Positions 7,695-17,100 of a stretch of DNA of 37,944 bases are shown here, piece after piece. Position 1 is the stretch's first letter; each line of letters begins with the position of its first letter. The notes under the pieces were generated by a model. It made no database searches. It was not told where the DNA came from and was given only the letters and a program-made list of their open reading frames with translations. Both the position numbers and the translations under genes were made by a program. Source of the stretch: Lachnospiraceae bacterium (GTDB lineage: Bacteria; Bacillota; Clostridia; Lachnospirales; Lachnospiraceae); NCBI GenBank assembly GCA_024691875.1, contig JAILNG010000076.1:1-37944 (forward strand). Reading direction: 5' to 3'.

Positions 7695-10013
7695 TCAATC
7701 AACCTTCTTGAGGTTAGCAAAAGCCGAAAGCATCTTCTTTGTTCCGAAGTCAGGAAATTCAACAGTCACCTCATAATCCTTACCGCCCTTTACGATAGAA
7801 ATGACTTTTCCCTTACCGAATTTAATGTGAGAAACAGTGTCTCCCTCAGCATAGGAAAGGGTTGTCTGACCGCCTGTCTTTGTGAACATTTTGCTGTAAT
7901 TCAAAGCATAAGGTTCAGCGGAAAGATCTCCTCCGTCATGTCTCTTGTAGCCGTCATCACCATTGGCTTTTGTATAGGCAGGTGTGGGCTTTTTGTCCTT
8001 GATTTCGCTATCCATATAGTTTTGCCTCCTGTAATTATTATTAAATGGGGTACTCATATCCAACAAGTACCTCGGAATTTCTTTCAAAAATCTCGACGGC
8101 GTATTAAATTGCTGTTCGCCGTACATTCTCCTCATCCTTGCAGACGAAAGGAAAAGTTCCTTCATTGCTCTCGTAATCCCCACATAGCAAAGTCGTCTTT
8201 CCTCTTCTATTTCGGAGATCGGATCTTCGGCATTTATGGAAAGACTGCTGGGAAAAAGTCCATCTTCCATTCCGACCAGGAAGACATATGGGAACTCGAG
8301 TCCCTTGGCGTTGTGAAGTGTCATAAGAGAAATGAAATTTCCGTCATCCTCTTCATCTTCTGAGGCGGCCTCTTCCGCATTTAATCCGCAATACTCCAAA
8401 AAGCCGGTAAGAGAAGCTTCATCCTCTTCCGCTTCGTATCTTGCAGCATAGGAAACCAATGCTTCAATGTTCTGGATCCTGTCATCGGCAGTTTCCGGAT
8501 CATCATCGCGAAGATAATCCATATAATTGGTTTCTTCTATTACAAGTTTAATGAGGCTCTTTATCGAAAGCTTGTTATTGTTCTGTTCGTATCTCATGCT
8601 TTCAACCAGAGCGATAAAACTTTTGGCTTTTTCTCTTGCTCTTTCCGCTCCGGGTATGTACTCAATACGGGCCAGCCCCTCATAGAATGAAAGCTCGTTC
8701 TGTGCCGCGTAAGCCGCAACCTTGTCTACGGTTGTAGGGCCGATACCGCGTCTGGGCACATTAAGCACTCTTCTTGTTGCTATATCATCTTTTGCGTTGT
8801 CAATAGTTTTCAAATAAGCAATGACATCCTTGATCTCGCGTCTTTCGAAGAAAGAAACCGCTCCGATGGTCTTTGCCTTAAGGTTATGAAAACGCATGGA
8901 TTTTTCAAAGGAAAGAGACTGAGCGTTTGTTCTGTAAAGAACAGCAAAATCACGATACTCGGCGCCCGTTCTTTCCATTATCTCTCTGATCTTTAAAGAA
9001 ACGCCGTCAGCTTCTCCCGTCTCATCACCATACATACTGTAATGAACGGCGGAGCCTTTTTCGTTTGCTGTCCAAAGCTTTTTGTCTTTTCTCTCGGTGT
9101 TATTGTGGATCACAGCATTGGCAACATTTAAAATGTCAGGAGTGGATCTGTAATTCTGCTCCAGCTTGATCACCTTAGTCTCCGGATAATATTTTTCAAA
9201 GTTCAGGATGTTTCTGATGTTGGCACCTCTGAATTTGTAGATCGACTGATCATCGTCTCCCACCACGCAGAGATTCTTTTCTATTTCACCGTCTTCATTT
9301 TCATGCTCGGCCAAAAGTCTGATAAGTTCAAACTGAGCCGTGTTTGTATCCTGATACTCATCAACCATAATGTAGCAGAAACGATTTCGGTAATATCTTA
9401 ATACATCCGGAGTTGTTCTGAAAAGCTCGACCGTCTTGCAGATAAGATCGTCAAAATCAAATGCATTGCAGGTCTTAAGCTGTTTCTGGTACTCTCTGTA
9501 TATGCTTGCTATCTTTTTGTCGTAATAATCGGCTGCTTCGGCTTCAAAACGGTCGGGATCGATGAGTTCGTCCTTGGCCTTTGAGATCCTGGCCATTATT
9601 GCCTTTTCCTTGAACTGCTTTGAATCTATGTTCATTTGCTTAAGAATATTTTTTACAAGAGTTTTCTGATCATCAGAATCATAGATGGTAAAACTGCGTT
9701 CATAGCCTATGTATTCACAAAATCTTCTGAGAATTCTAACACACGTGGAGTGAAAGGTCGATACTTGAATGTATTCACTTCCTTCTCCCACCGCCTTTTG
9801 TACTCTTTCCTTCATTTCCTTGGCAGCCTTGTTTGTAAAGGTTATTGCAAGGATCTGATAAGGCGAGACATCAAGTTCACGAATGAGCCTGGCTATTCTT
9901 TGTGTCAATACTCTGGTTTTTCCGCTCCCGGCGCCTGCCAAGATCAATAAAGGACCTCTGTCATGCATTACAGCCTTCATCTGTTCCGGGTTAAGTGTCA
10001 TCATTTTTTCCAT
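7695..10013 (-). CDS. pcrA: PcrA/UvrD-family ATP-dependent DNA helicase
   Basis: A 772-residue superfamily 1A 3'-5' helicase used in DNA repair, rolling-circle replication and removal of RecA from DNA. Motifs in order are: Q-motif LNPEQMKAV, Walker A AGAGSGKT (26-33), motif Ia TFTNKAAKEMKER, Walker B VDEYQDTN, motif III GDDDQSIYKFRGA, motif IV LEQNYRST, motif V MTLHNAKGLEFPYVFLVG, and motif VI EEERRLCYVGITRA. The C-terminal tail ends in the Tudor-like PcrA domain (VSHIKFGKGKVISI to the end). In B. subtilis PcrA this domain contacts RNA polymerase. Length is normal for PcrA. The start ATG 10011-10013 follows AAAGGGA. It is separated from the small membrane protein upstream by a terminator, so it probably has its own promoter. 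Confidence 0.96.
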   Translation of the reverse strand: MEKMMTLNPEQMKAVMHDRGPLLILAGAGSGKTRVLTQRIARLIRELDVSPYQILAITFTNKAAKEMKERVQKAVGEGSEYIQVSTFHSTCVRILRRFCEYIGYERSFTIYDSDDQKTLVKNILKQMNIDSKQFKEKAIMARISKAKDELIDPDRFEAEAADYYDKKIASIYREYQKQLKTCNAFDFDDLICKTVELFRTTPDVLRYYRNRFCYIMVDEYQDTNTAQFELIRLLAEHENEDGEIEKNLCVVGDDDQSIYKFRGANIRNILNFEKYYPETKVIKLEQNYRSTPDILNVANAVIHNNTERKDKKLWTANEKGSAVHYSMYGDETGEADGVSLKIREIMERTGAEYRDFAVLYRTNAQSLSFEKSMRFHNLKAKTIGAVSFFERREIKDVIAYLKTIDNAKDDIATRRVLNVPRRGIGPTTVDKVAAYAAQNELSFYEGLARIEYIPGAERAREKAKSFIALVESMRYEQNNNKLSIKSLIKLVIEETNYMDYLRDDDPETADDRIQNIEALVSYAARYEAEEDEASLTGFLEYCGLNAEEAASEDEEDDGNFISLMTLHNAKGLEFPYVFLVGMEDGLFPSSLSINAEDPISEIEEERRLCYVGITRAMKELFLSSARMRRMYGEQQFNTPSRFLKEIPRYLLDMSTPFNNNYRRQNYMDSEIKDKKPTPAYTKANGDDGYKRHDGGDLSAEPYALNYSKMFTKTGGQTTLSYAEGDTVSHIKFGKGKVISIVKGGKDYEVTVEFPDFGTKKMLSAFANLKKVD

Positions 10014-10030
10014 AAAATCCCTTTTCAGTA

Positions 10031-10062
10031 TAAAAAGTGCCGACCGTAAAACCCGGTCAGCA
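10031..10062 (-). terminator. Terminator after the 63-aa membrane protein
   Basis: Arms TGCCGACCG (10038-10046) and CGGTCAGCA (10054-10062) with one mismatch. On the minus strand the hairpin is followed by CTTTTTATA. It lies between the small gene and pcrA. Confidence 0.82.
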
Positions 10063-10091
10063 TTTTATCGATATTCTTCTTAATTATCGGA

Positions 10092-10283
10092 TCACTCGGT
10101 CCGAACTTCGTCTTCCTCAAACTCGTCTGTTGAGTCATCGTCATCCTTGTATGCATTGCCCGAAACAAGGTTGTAAACGGCATAAACGAGTGCGAAAGCA
10201 ACGGTGAGAGCTCCAATGATCGATAAAGCAACGATCAAAGGATTGGTTCCCTTTTTCTTTTCTTCAAAATTTCCCAAATACAT
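10092..10283 (-). CDS. Small single-pass membrane protein, unknown function
   Basis: A 63-residue protein I do not recognise. Residues 1-14 are polar with a Lys cluster (EEKKK). Residues about 15-40 are a hydrophobic membrane helix (LIVALSIIGALTVAFALVYAV). The tail (46-63) is strongly acidic with a DDDD run. The basic cytoplasmic side and acidic outer tail suggest an N-in orientation. GGAAGGAG lies seven bases before ATG 10281-10283, one of the better ribosome sites in the window, and a good terminator follows, so it is probably a true gene. An overlapping frame at 10025-10231 is not supported by a ribosome site. Confidence 0.75.
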   Translation of the reverse strand: MYLGNFEEKKKGTNPLIVALSIIGALTVAFALVYAVYNLVSGNAYKDDDDSTDEFEEDEVRTE

Positions 10284-10344
10284 TTTCGTACTCCTTCCCT
10301 CTTAAAACATTTTAAGTCTTTAATTATCGGCTGTCAACCATAAC

Positions 10345-11499
10345 TTATAAACTTTTGTCTTCCTCCGGAGCATTTAATGCATTTTTGCTTTTTGCTTCCT
10401 TACGCCTTTTTATTATAGACTCTGTTCCTTCCTTAAGAAAAACGCCGGTAAACTTCTTCAGCATCGCTCTCGACTCTTTGCTTAAGTTATTGTATTCCTT
10501 TAACATGCCCAGTCCGCTCTTAAGCACATCACTGCTGATGTCGCCTGTAGTCTTGGCTTCGTTGGCGGAAAGTATTCTGAACAACGCATCGATGAAAGAA
10601 GCTCTTTCATCATCGCTCATCTGTTTCAACCAGTTTTTCATGGTCTCATCAAAAACCTTGCTGGCTTCTTCCACCTCGTCCGCAGTTATAAAATGCTTTC
10701 CCTGTATCATCCAGGATGCCGCATCATGCTGCATCACACTTCTCTGGGTGCTTCTGATAACGGTGTAATTGCTGACGTGGTTTAAAAGCATACCGACAAT
10801 GGATTCGCTCGGAGTGTAACTTTCGGTCTTTGCAAGAACTTCTGCGGCGTCTTCACCGAGAACAGTCTCGTCTCCGAAGCCGGGGTCGTCATAATTGTAA
10901 ACCTTTATTATTCTGTCTCTTATTCTCTTTTTTGCAAGGCATGCAGAATAGATCGCCAGATTGCCACCTTTGGAATGGCCGCAGACATACAATTGACCTC
11001 TGATTTTTGAAGCTGCTTCTTCGAGGTACTCCAGTGCTTTCTTTTGTGCAGGCACCTGAGGCATGAAACACATGTTAAAATCTTCTTTCCAGCCTACAAT
11101 GGTGTCATCGGTTCCTCTGAAAACAACGACTGCTGTTCTGGGATCGATCTGAATTGTAATGGCAGAAAACTGAGAATCGTTTGAATAATCGATCACATTT
11201 CTGTATCCTGAAAATCTGATCTTTGCAAATCTGTCGGTCTCGGCACATTTTTTAAGAGCCAGTCCCGATGTTCTTGTAAATGAAAGAGATTCAGCCAGTA
11301 TCTTATCCAGGTTAAATTTTTCCAGGAAAAGTCCGGAAGTTTTCTTTAAGGAAACTCCTCTGTTAAATTCAGCTGGAACGATCCCGTCGAAATCCACATA
11401 GGAAAGCCAGGAAAATAAAAGGCAATCCACCTCGTTCACAGGTGACATATCAAATGTAATGTCTCCGCGCCAAGTAAGATAATCAAATAAATTCGCCAT
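10345..11499 (-). CDS. DUF2974 (Mbeg1-like) alpha/beta hydrolase
   Basis: A 384-residue lipase-like protein without a signal peptide. The nucleophile elbow GHSKGG places the catalytic serine at Ser176. The oxyanion-side strand AVVVFRGTDDTIVGWKED (123-140) and the YNYDDPGFGDE segment are typical of the Mbeg1-like family. The C-terminal third is helical, with a Lys-rich end. Family members are widespread in Clostridia and lactic acid bacteria; substrates are generally unknown. The gene follows htrA by 24 bp with its own GAGG-type ribosome site, so the two are probably co-transcribed. The 61 bases after its stop show no clear terminator. Confidence 0.85.
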   Translation of the reverse strand: MANLFDYLTWRGDITFDMSPVNEVDCLLFSWLSYVDFDGIVPAEFNRGVSLKKTSGLFLEKFNLDKILAESLSFTRTSGLALKKCAETDRFAKIRFSGYRNVIDYSNDSQFSAITIQIDPRTAVVVFRGTDDTIVGWKEDFNMCFMPQVPAQKKALEYLEEAASKIRGQLYVCGHSKGGNLAIYSACLAKKRIRDRIIKVYNYDDPGFGDETVLGEDAAEVLAKTESYTPSESIVGMLLNHVSNYTVIRSTQRSVMQHDAASWMIQGKHFITADEVEEASKVFDETMKNWLKQMSDDERASFIDALFRILSANEAKTTGDISSDVLKSGLGMLKEYNNLSKESRAMLKKFTGVFLKEGTESIIKRRKEAKSKNALNAPEEDKSL

Positions 11500-11523
11500 A
11501 CGCTCCCACCTCTCGAAAACCGG

Positions 11524-12705
11524 TCATTCGGCTTTATAACCGAATGTTACATTAAATGTTTCTTCTTCGTATTTTCCCTCGGTCAGCCTCTTTACCGTAA
11601 CTGTTCCTTCGCTGCCGCCGGGTGTGTAGGACATTATCTTTTCATAACCTTCCTGTGAATTAACGGTTTTTCCGTTGATTGCCACAATGACATCTCCTAC
11701 TTTGATGCCCGCTGTTTCGGCAGGCGAACCGCTTCGTACTTCCTTTACGTAGATGCCTCTGGGAAGATTGTAGAATTTAGAATTCTCCGCCGTAACGATC
11801 TGTCCGGTAAATCCGAGATAGGCCTGTTCATTAGTCGGAAGTGTTTTTCTGGTCATAAGGACTTCGATGATCGGGATCGCAGTAGAACTGGGAATTGCAT
11901 AACAGATGCCTTCTACGGTCTCGGAAGCAATCTTTGCATTGTTTATCCCTACCACTTCTCCGCGTGCATTTAAAAGAGCTCCTCCGCTGTTTCCCGGATT
12001 GATGGCTACATCTGTCTGGATCAAAGTCAGCGTGTAATCATCGCTCATCTCAACTTCTCTGTTCAAAGCGCTGACATACCCCACTGTAACAGACTGCCCG
12101 TAACCCAATGCATTACCCACCGCAATGACCATATCACCCGGTACCAAAAGGTCCGAATCTCCGAATGTCGCTATCCTGATCGCGGAAAGCGTATCCGCAG
12201 AAATATCGGAAAGCTTGACCGCAATAACAGCCAGATCCTCAGATTCTTCAGCGGCCTTGACTTCTGCCGCCGCCGTTGCACCGTCGATAAAGGTAACCTC
12301 CACCTCGGAAGCACCGTCAACAACGTGGTTGTTGGTGACGATCAGGATCTCTCCATAGTTCTGAGCGGCAATTATTCCGGAAGCATTTCCTTTGGATTCA
12401 TAGGGATACTTTCTTCCGAAAAAGTCGTAGCTGTAAGTAACAGAAGTAACCCCCACCGAAACCAATGAGGGCATTGCGCATTTGGCTGCTCCCGTAACAT
12501 TGTATGCGGTGTCTTTTTCAGTATCATTGTCATCGGTTTCCCTTGCATAGGTTACCTTTTCCCAGACTTCCTGTTGTTTGATCACCGCCTGTTTAACAGC
12601 CGCTTCTGTTTTTTTGTATTTTACGAATCTGACACCCAGGAGAACCAAAGCTGCCGCAAGGCCTACCGCAACGGCGCAGATCAAAGTTTTTAAAAAAGTT
12701 TTCAT
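11524..12705 (-). CDS. htrA: HtrA/DegP-type membrane-anchored serine protease
   Basis: A 393-residue S1C protease for quality control of exported proteins. One N-terminal membrane helix (about 5-24) anchors it with the protease outside. The triad is visible: His127 in TNNHVVDGA, Asp157 in SEDLAVIAV, and Ser240 in NPGNSGGALL. A single PDZ domain (about 300-390) starts at GIYVKEVRSGSPAETAGIKVGDVI. The layout matches Firmicute HtrA/HtrB. AAAGGAG lies 17 bases before the ATG, much farther than usual, and sits in the loop of a perfect 8-bp hairpin (12716-12737); no other in-frame start exists nearby. It follows folC by 52 bp. Confidence 0.93.
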   Translation of the reverse strand: MKTFLKTLICAVAVGLAAALVLLGVRFVKYKKTEAAVKQAVIKQQEVWEKVTYARETDDNDTEKDTAYNVTGAAKCAMPSLVSVGVTSVTYSYDFFGRKYPYESKGNASGIIAAQNYGEILIVTNNHVVDGASEVEVTFIDGATAAAEVKAAEESEDLAVIAVKLSDISADTLSAIRIATFGDSDLLVPGDMVIAVGNALGYGQSVTVGYVSALNREVEMSDDYTLTLIQTDVAINPGNSGGALLNARGEVVGINNAKIASETVEGICYAIPSSTAIPIIEVLMTRKTLPTNEQAYLGFTGQIVTAENSKFYNLPRGIYVKEVRSGSPAETAGIKVGDVIVAINGKTVNSQEGYEKIMSYTPGGSEGTVTVKRLTEGKYEEETFNVTFGYKAE

Positions 12706-12715
12706 ATCGTGATCG

Positions 12716-12737
12716 TTAAAGACTCCTTTGTCTTTAA
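12716..12737 (-). promoter_or_regulatory. Hairpin holding the htrA Shine-Dalgarno in its loop
   Basis: On the minus strand TTAAAGAC, loop AAAGGA, GTCTTTAA: a perfect 8-bp stem with the ribosome site in and beside the loop. The ATG is 10 bases past the stem. No T run follows, so a terminator is unlikely. Confidence 0.5.
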
Positions 12738-12757
12738 TGCTATCATCAAAATATGTA

Positions 12758-14098
12758 CTAATTGTGTTCTTTAAGGCCCGAAATATAATTCCTTACTTCT
12801 GATGCCATATAAAGAGAACCGAGGCACAAAACAATGTCTTTATCAGATGCTCTCTCCAACGCTTTTTCTATGCCTGCCGGCACATCTCCGCCGCAGATCA
12901 CAGTGTCGACTTCATTTCCGCAAAGAAGACTTGTCTTTTCATAAAGGTCTTCACAATTCATTGCTCTTGGATAGAGAGGCTGTACGCAGATTATCTCTGA
13001 GGCTGCTTCAGCCATGATCTTAAGGATACCGTCCACATCTTTGTCCGCCATAACCCCGAACACACAGATGACCTTGGGACTTCCGGGCTTTTTAACCTCG
13101 ATACAGTTCTTGATGGTGTCTATGGTCGCTCTCATGCCCTGGGGATTATGTGAGCCGTCCACAAAGATCAACGGATTCTCAGCCAGCTTCTCCAGTCTTG
13201 CGATCCATTTGGTGTTTTTAATGCCCTGTTCCACTGCTTCCCTGTCGATCCTAAGGCCCTTCTTTTTAAGAAGTTCAACAGCTTCCATGACTACAGCCGC
13301 GTTCTTTCTTTGATAAGCACCGATCATTGGCATTTCAATGTCATATTCACCATAGGCAAAGCTTTGTCCGCCAAGATCCGCTTTTTTTACCTTTATTGTT
13401 TTAAAATCCGGAATCGTAAGTTTGCTTCCGGTTTCTTTACATCTATTTTCTATCTCTGCCTCAGCCTCGGGGCATTCACCGTAAAAGACCACATCAGATC
13501 TGGATTTTATGATACCTGATTTGGTTCTTGCTATTTCAGCCACCGTATTGCCCAGATACTGCATGTGATCGAGTCCGATGTTCACAAGGATCGTAGCGAG
13601 TGGCGCGGGAATGACGTTTGTGGCATCAAATTCTCCGCCCATACCCACTTCCAGAACAACAACATCGCAGTTTTGCTCAAGGAAGTACAAAAGCCCGATA
13701 ACCGTGACCACCTCAAACTCTGAGGGCGGTTCTTCCATCTTGTCGACAGCCGCCTTGACGAAAGTGACAAGGTCTGCCAATGCCTGATCGGGTATCTCCT
13801 TAAATCCAAAAAGAGAATCCTTATTGTAGGCTTCGGCAGTGCTTACCATAATGCGTTCATTGAACCGCATTATGAAAGGCGAGGTAAAAAGTCCCACCTT
13901 AAGGCCCGTACATCTAAGGATTTCCGCAAGCATAGCGGATGTGGACCCTTTACCGTTAGTTCCGCCCACATGGATGAATTTAAGCTTTTTTTCGGGATTT
14001 CCCACAAGATCAAGCAATGCTTCCGTCTTTGTAAGTCCGAGCTTTTTGCTCATCCATCTGAGTCCATGCACATAATCCAGTGCTTCATTAATGTTCAT
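12758..14098 (-). CDS. folC: Folylpolyglutamate synthase / dihydrofolate synthase
   Basis: A 446-residue Mur-ligase-like enzyme that adds glutamate to folates, using ATP. The P-loop GGTNGKGST is at 45-53. The family motif EVGMGGEFDATNV follows at about 153-165, and the C-terminal Mur-ligase domain has FVDGSHNPQGM. Whether it also has dihydrofolate synthase activity cannot be told from the sequence, but in Firmicutes FolC is often bifunctional. The start ATG 14096-14098 is three bases after the stop of the large activase gene, with AAGGA inside the end of that gene; this implies translational coupling. It is followed by htrA. Confidence 0.94.
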   Translation of the reverse strand: MNINEALDYVHGLRWMSKKLGLTKTEALLDLVGNPEKKLKFIHVGGTNGKGSTSAMLAEILRCTGLKVGLFTSPFIMRFNERIMVSTAEAYNKDSLFGFKEIPDQALADLVTFVKAAVDKMEEPPSEFEVVTVIGLLYFLEQNCDVVVLEVGMGGEFDATNVIPAPLATILVNIGLDHMQYLGNTVAEIARTKSGIIKSRSDVVFYGECPEAEAEIENRCKETGSKLTIPDFKTIKVKKADLGGQSFAYGEYDIEMPMIGAYQRKNAAVVMEAVELLKKKGLRIDREAVEQGIKNTKWIARLEKLAENPLIFVDGSHNPQGMRATIDTIKNCIEVKKPGSPKVICVFGVMADKDVDGILKIMAEAASEIICVQPLYPRAMNCEDLYEKTSLLCGNEVDTVICGGDVPAGIEKALERASDKDIVLCLGSLYMASEVRNYISGLKEHN

Positions 14099-14101
14099 TT
14101 T

Positions 14102-17100
14102 CTATTGTTCCTTCTTAAGGTTTTTATTGGCCGTAGCAAGCATCAGCTTAATACGGTTCAACTGGTTGACTTCCGATGCGCCGGGATCGTAATCCACGGC
14201 TACAATGTTTGCTCCCGGGAACTGACGTCTCAATTCCTTGATGACACCCTTTCCCACAATGTGGTTTGGAAGGCATGCAAAAGGCTGACAGCAGACTATA
14301 TTCGGAACATCCGAATGAATGAGTTCCACCATTTCGCCGGTAAGGAACCAGCCTTCGCCGGTCTGATTGCCCATTGATACTATGGGTTTTGCGTAATCCG
14401 CCAATTTTGCGATGTGGGTGGGAGCTTCAAAGCGCTTGCTCCTGTTGAACTCCTTTACAGCATCCTTTCTCATGAATTCATAAAATGCAACGATCATATT
14501 GTTGATCCGCTGAGACTTCTTTGACTTACCCAAAGCATCATGTTTAAAGTTTGCGTTGTAAGAGCAATAAGCAAGGAAATCCATAAGATCGGGCATAACG
14601 GCCTCTGCGCCTTCTGCTTCCAAAAGGTCCACCAGATTATTGTTTGCGGCGGGAAGGAACTTAACAAGTATCTCTCCCACGATTCCGACTCTCGGCTTTT
14701 TAACATCCCTAAGCGGAATCTCATCGAAATCCTTTATTATGCCTTTTATGTTCTTTTTGAAATCCTTGAATCTGCCCGTCTTAACCTGCTCTATGCACTT
14801 TTCCTTCCATTTTTCGTGAAGAGCATTTACGGATCCTGGCACCTCCTCGTAAGGTCTTGTCCTGTAAACCACACGCATAAATATGTCGCCGTAAACAAGA
14901 GCCATCATAGCCCTGATAACCATTTTGGGCTCCAGCTTGAAGCCGGGATTCTTTTCTATGCCCGATGTACTTAAGGAAACAACGGGTATCTGCTCCATAC
15001 CTGCTTTTTTAAGAGCACGGCGTATGAAAGCAATGTAGTTTGTAGCACGACATCCGCCACCTGTCTGCGTGATGAGGAGTGCCGTCTTGTTAAGATCGTA
15101 TTCTCCCGACTGCAATGCGGCGATCATCTCTCCCACCACAAGAAGTGAAGGATAACATGCATCATTGTTTACGTATTTAAGTCCGGTGTCTATGGTGTGT
15201 CTGTCGGGTTCCGGAAGCTCAACCACATTCATTCCGCAGGATGCCATTGCAGGTGCCAGAATGTCAAAATGTATAGGTGACATCTGAGGAACCAGAACAG
15301 TGTAGTTCCTTCTCATTTCCTCTGTGAAAACGACACGGTGGTAAGCCGAATCCTTGACCTCGGTAACAACTCCCTTTCTCTTTCTGTCATTGATGGCTGA
15401 AAGAAGGGATCTGATACGGATCCTTGCCGCACCCAGGTTGTTTACTTCATCGATCTTTAACATCGTGTAGATCTTGCCCGATCCCGAAAGGATGTCTGCT
15501 ACCTGATCCGTTGTAACCGCATCAAGTCCGCAGCCGAAGGAGAAGAGCTGGATGAGATCCAGATCCGGATTTTCCCTGACATAGCTGGCAGCAGCATAAA
15601 GTCTTGAATGGTACATCCACTGATCCACTACGATAGTAGGTCGATCCACGGGACGAAGATGAGAAACGGAGTCCTCGGTAAGTACCGCAACACCGTAGGA
15701 TGTAATGAGTTCCGGAATGCCGTGGTTGATCTCGGGATCGATGTGGTAAGGTCTGCCTGCAAGAACAATACCGTGGATATTATTGTCTTTAATATACTGA
15801 ACAGCGGCTTCGCCGGCTCTCTTCATGTCGCCTCTGGCTTTAAGGAGTTCCAGCCATGCTGCATGAGCTGCGGCTTCAACCTCCACTTCTCCGATACCGT
15901 TCTCTTCACCGAAGAATTTAACCAGACGTTTTGTTATGATCTCCTCGGATTCCAGCGAAACAAAGGGATTCTGGAAGTTTACGTTCTCACTTCTGATCTC
16001 TTCAACATTATTCTTGATGTTTTCGCCGTAGCCTGCCACCATGGGACAGTTGTAGTGATCTCCCGCTCCCGGGAACTCTATTCTTTCATAAACAACACAA
16101 GGATAGAAAATATACTTGATGCCCTGCTTTATGAGCCATGTGACATGACCGTGAGCCAGCTTAGCGGGATAGCATTCCGACTCCGAAGGGATGGATTCTA
16201 TGCCCATTTCATAAATCTTTCTGGAGGATACGGGTGAAAGTACCACTCTGTATCCAAGATTAGTAAAGAACGTAAACCAGAAAGGATAGTTTTCGTACAT
16301 GTTAAGGACTCTGGGGATACCCACCGTTCCTCTTGGTGCGGTAAATTCTTCCAGCGGCTCGTAGCCGAAGATCCTTTTTAGTTTGTACGCAAAAAGGTTA
16401 GGTATGTTGGTGTTGGATTTCTCTTTACCCAGGCCCTTTTCACAACGGTTTCCGGAAATGAAGTGTCTGTTTCCCGGGAAATGATTGATGGTGAGCAGAC
16501 AATGGTTCGTACAGCCCTGGCATCTGGTAAGAGTGGAGGAGAAAGTAAGTTCCTCTATCTCCTTAAAGGAAAGCATGGTGCTCTTCTGTCCTTCGTAATG
16601 TTCTCTTGCTATCAGAGCAGCACCGAAGGCACCCATAATGCCCGCAATGTCCGGACGTACAACTTCGGAATTTACGATCTTTTCAAGTCCGCGAAGTACC
16701 GCATCGTTGTAGAACGTTCCGCCCTGAACAACGATCTTCTTTCCCAGATCCTTTGCATCGCTTACCTTAATAACCTTATAAAGCGCATTCTTGATAACGG
16801 AATAAGCAAGCCCCGCAGAAATATCGGATACGCTTGCACCTTCCTTCTGTGCCTGTTTTACTTTCGAGTTCATGAAAACGGTGCATCTCGTACCGAGATC
16901 AATGGGATTTTCCGCAAAAAGTGCGATCTTCGCAAAATCAGCCACTTCATAATTGAGTGACTTTGCAAATGTTTCGATGAATGATCCGCATCCCGAAGAA
17001 CAAGCCTCATTGAGCTGAACCGAATCAACCGCATGATTTTTGATCTTGATGCATTTCATGTCCTGACCGCCGATGTCCAAAACGCAGTCCACATCGGGAT

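Noticed and set aside
11525..11546. CATTCGG/CCGAATG hairpin at the end of htrA, considered as a terminator
   Set aside because: It overlaps the last htrA codons and stop, has only a short TTTT some bases later, and the next gene follows in 24 bp with a good ribosome site.
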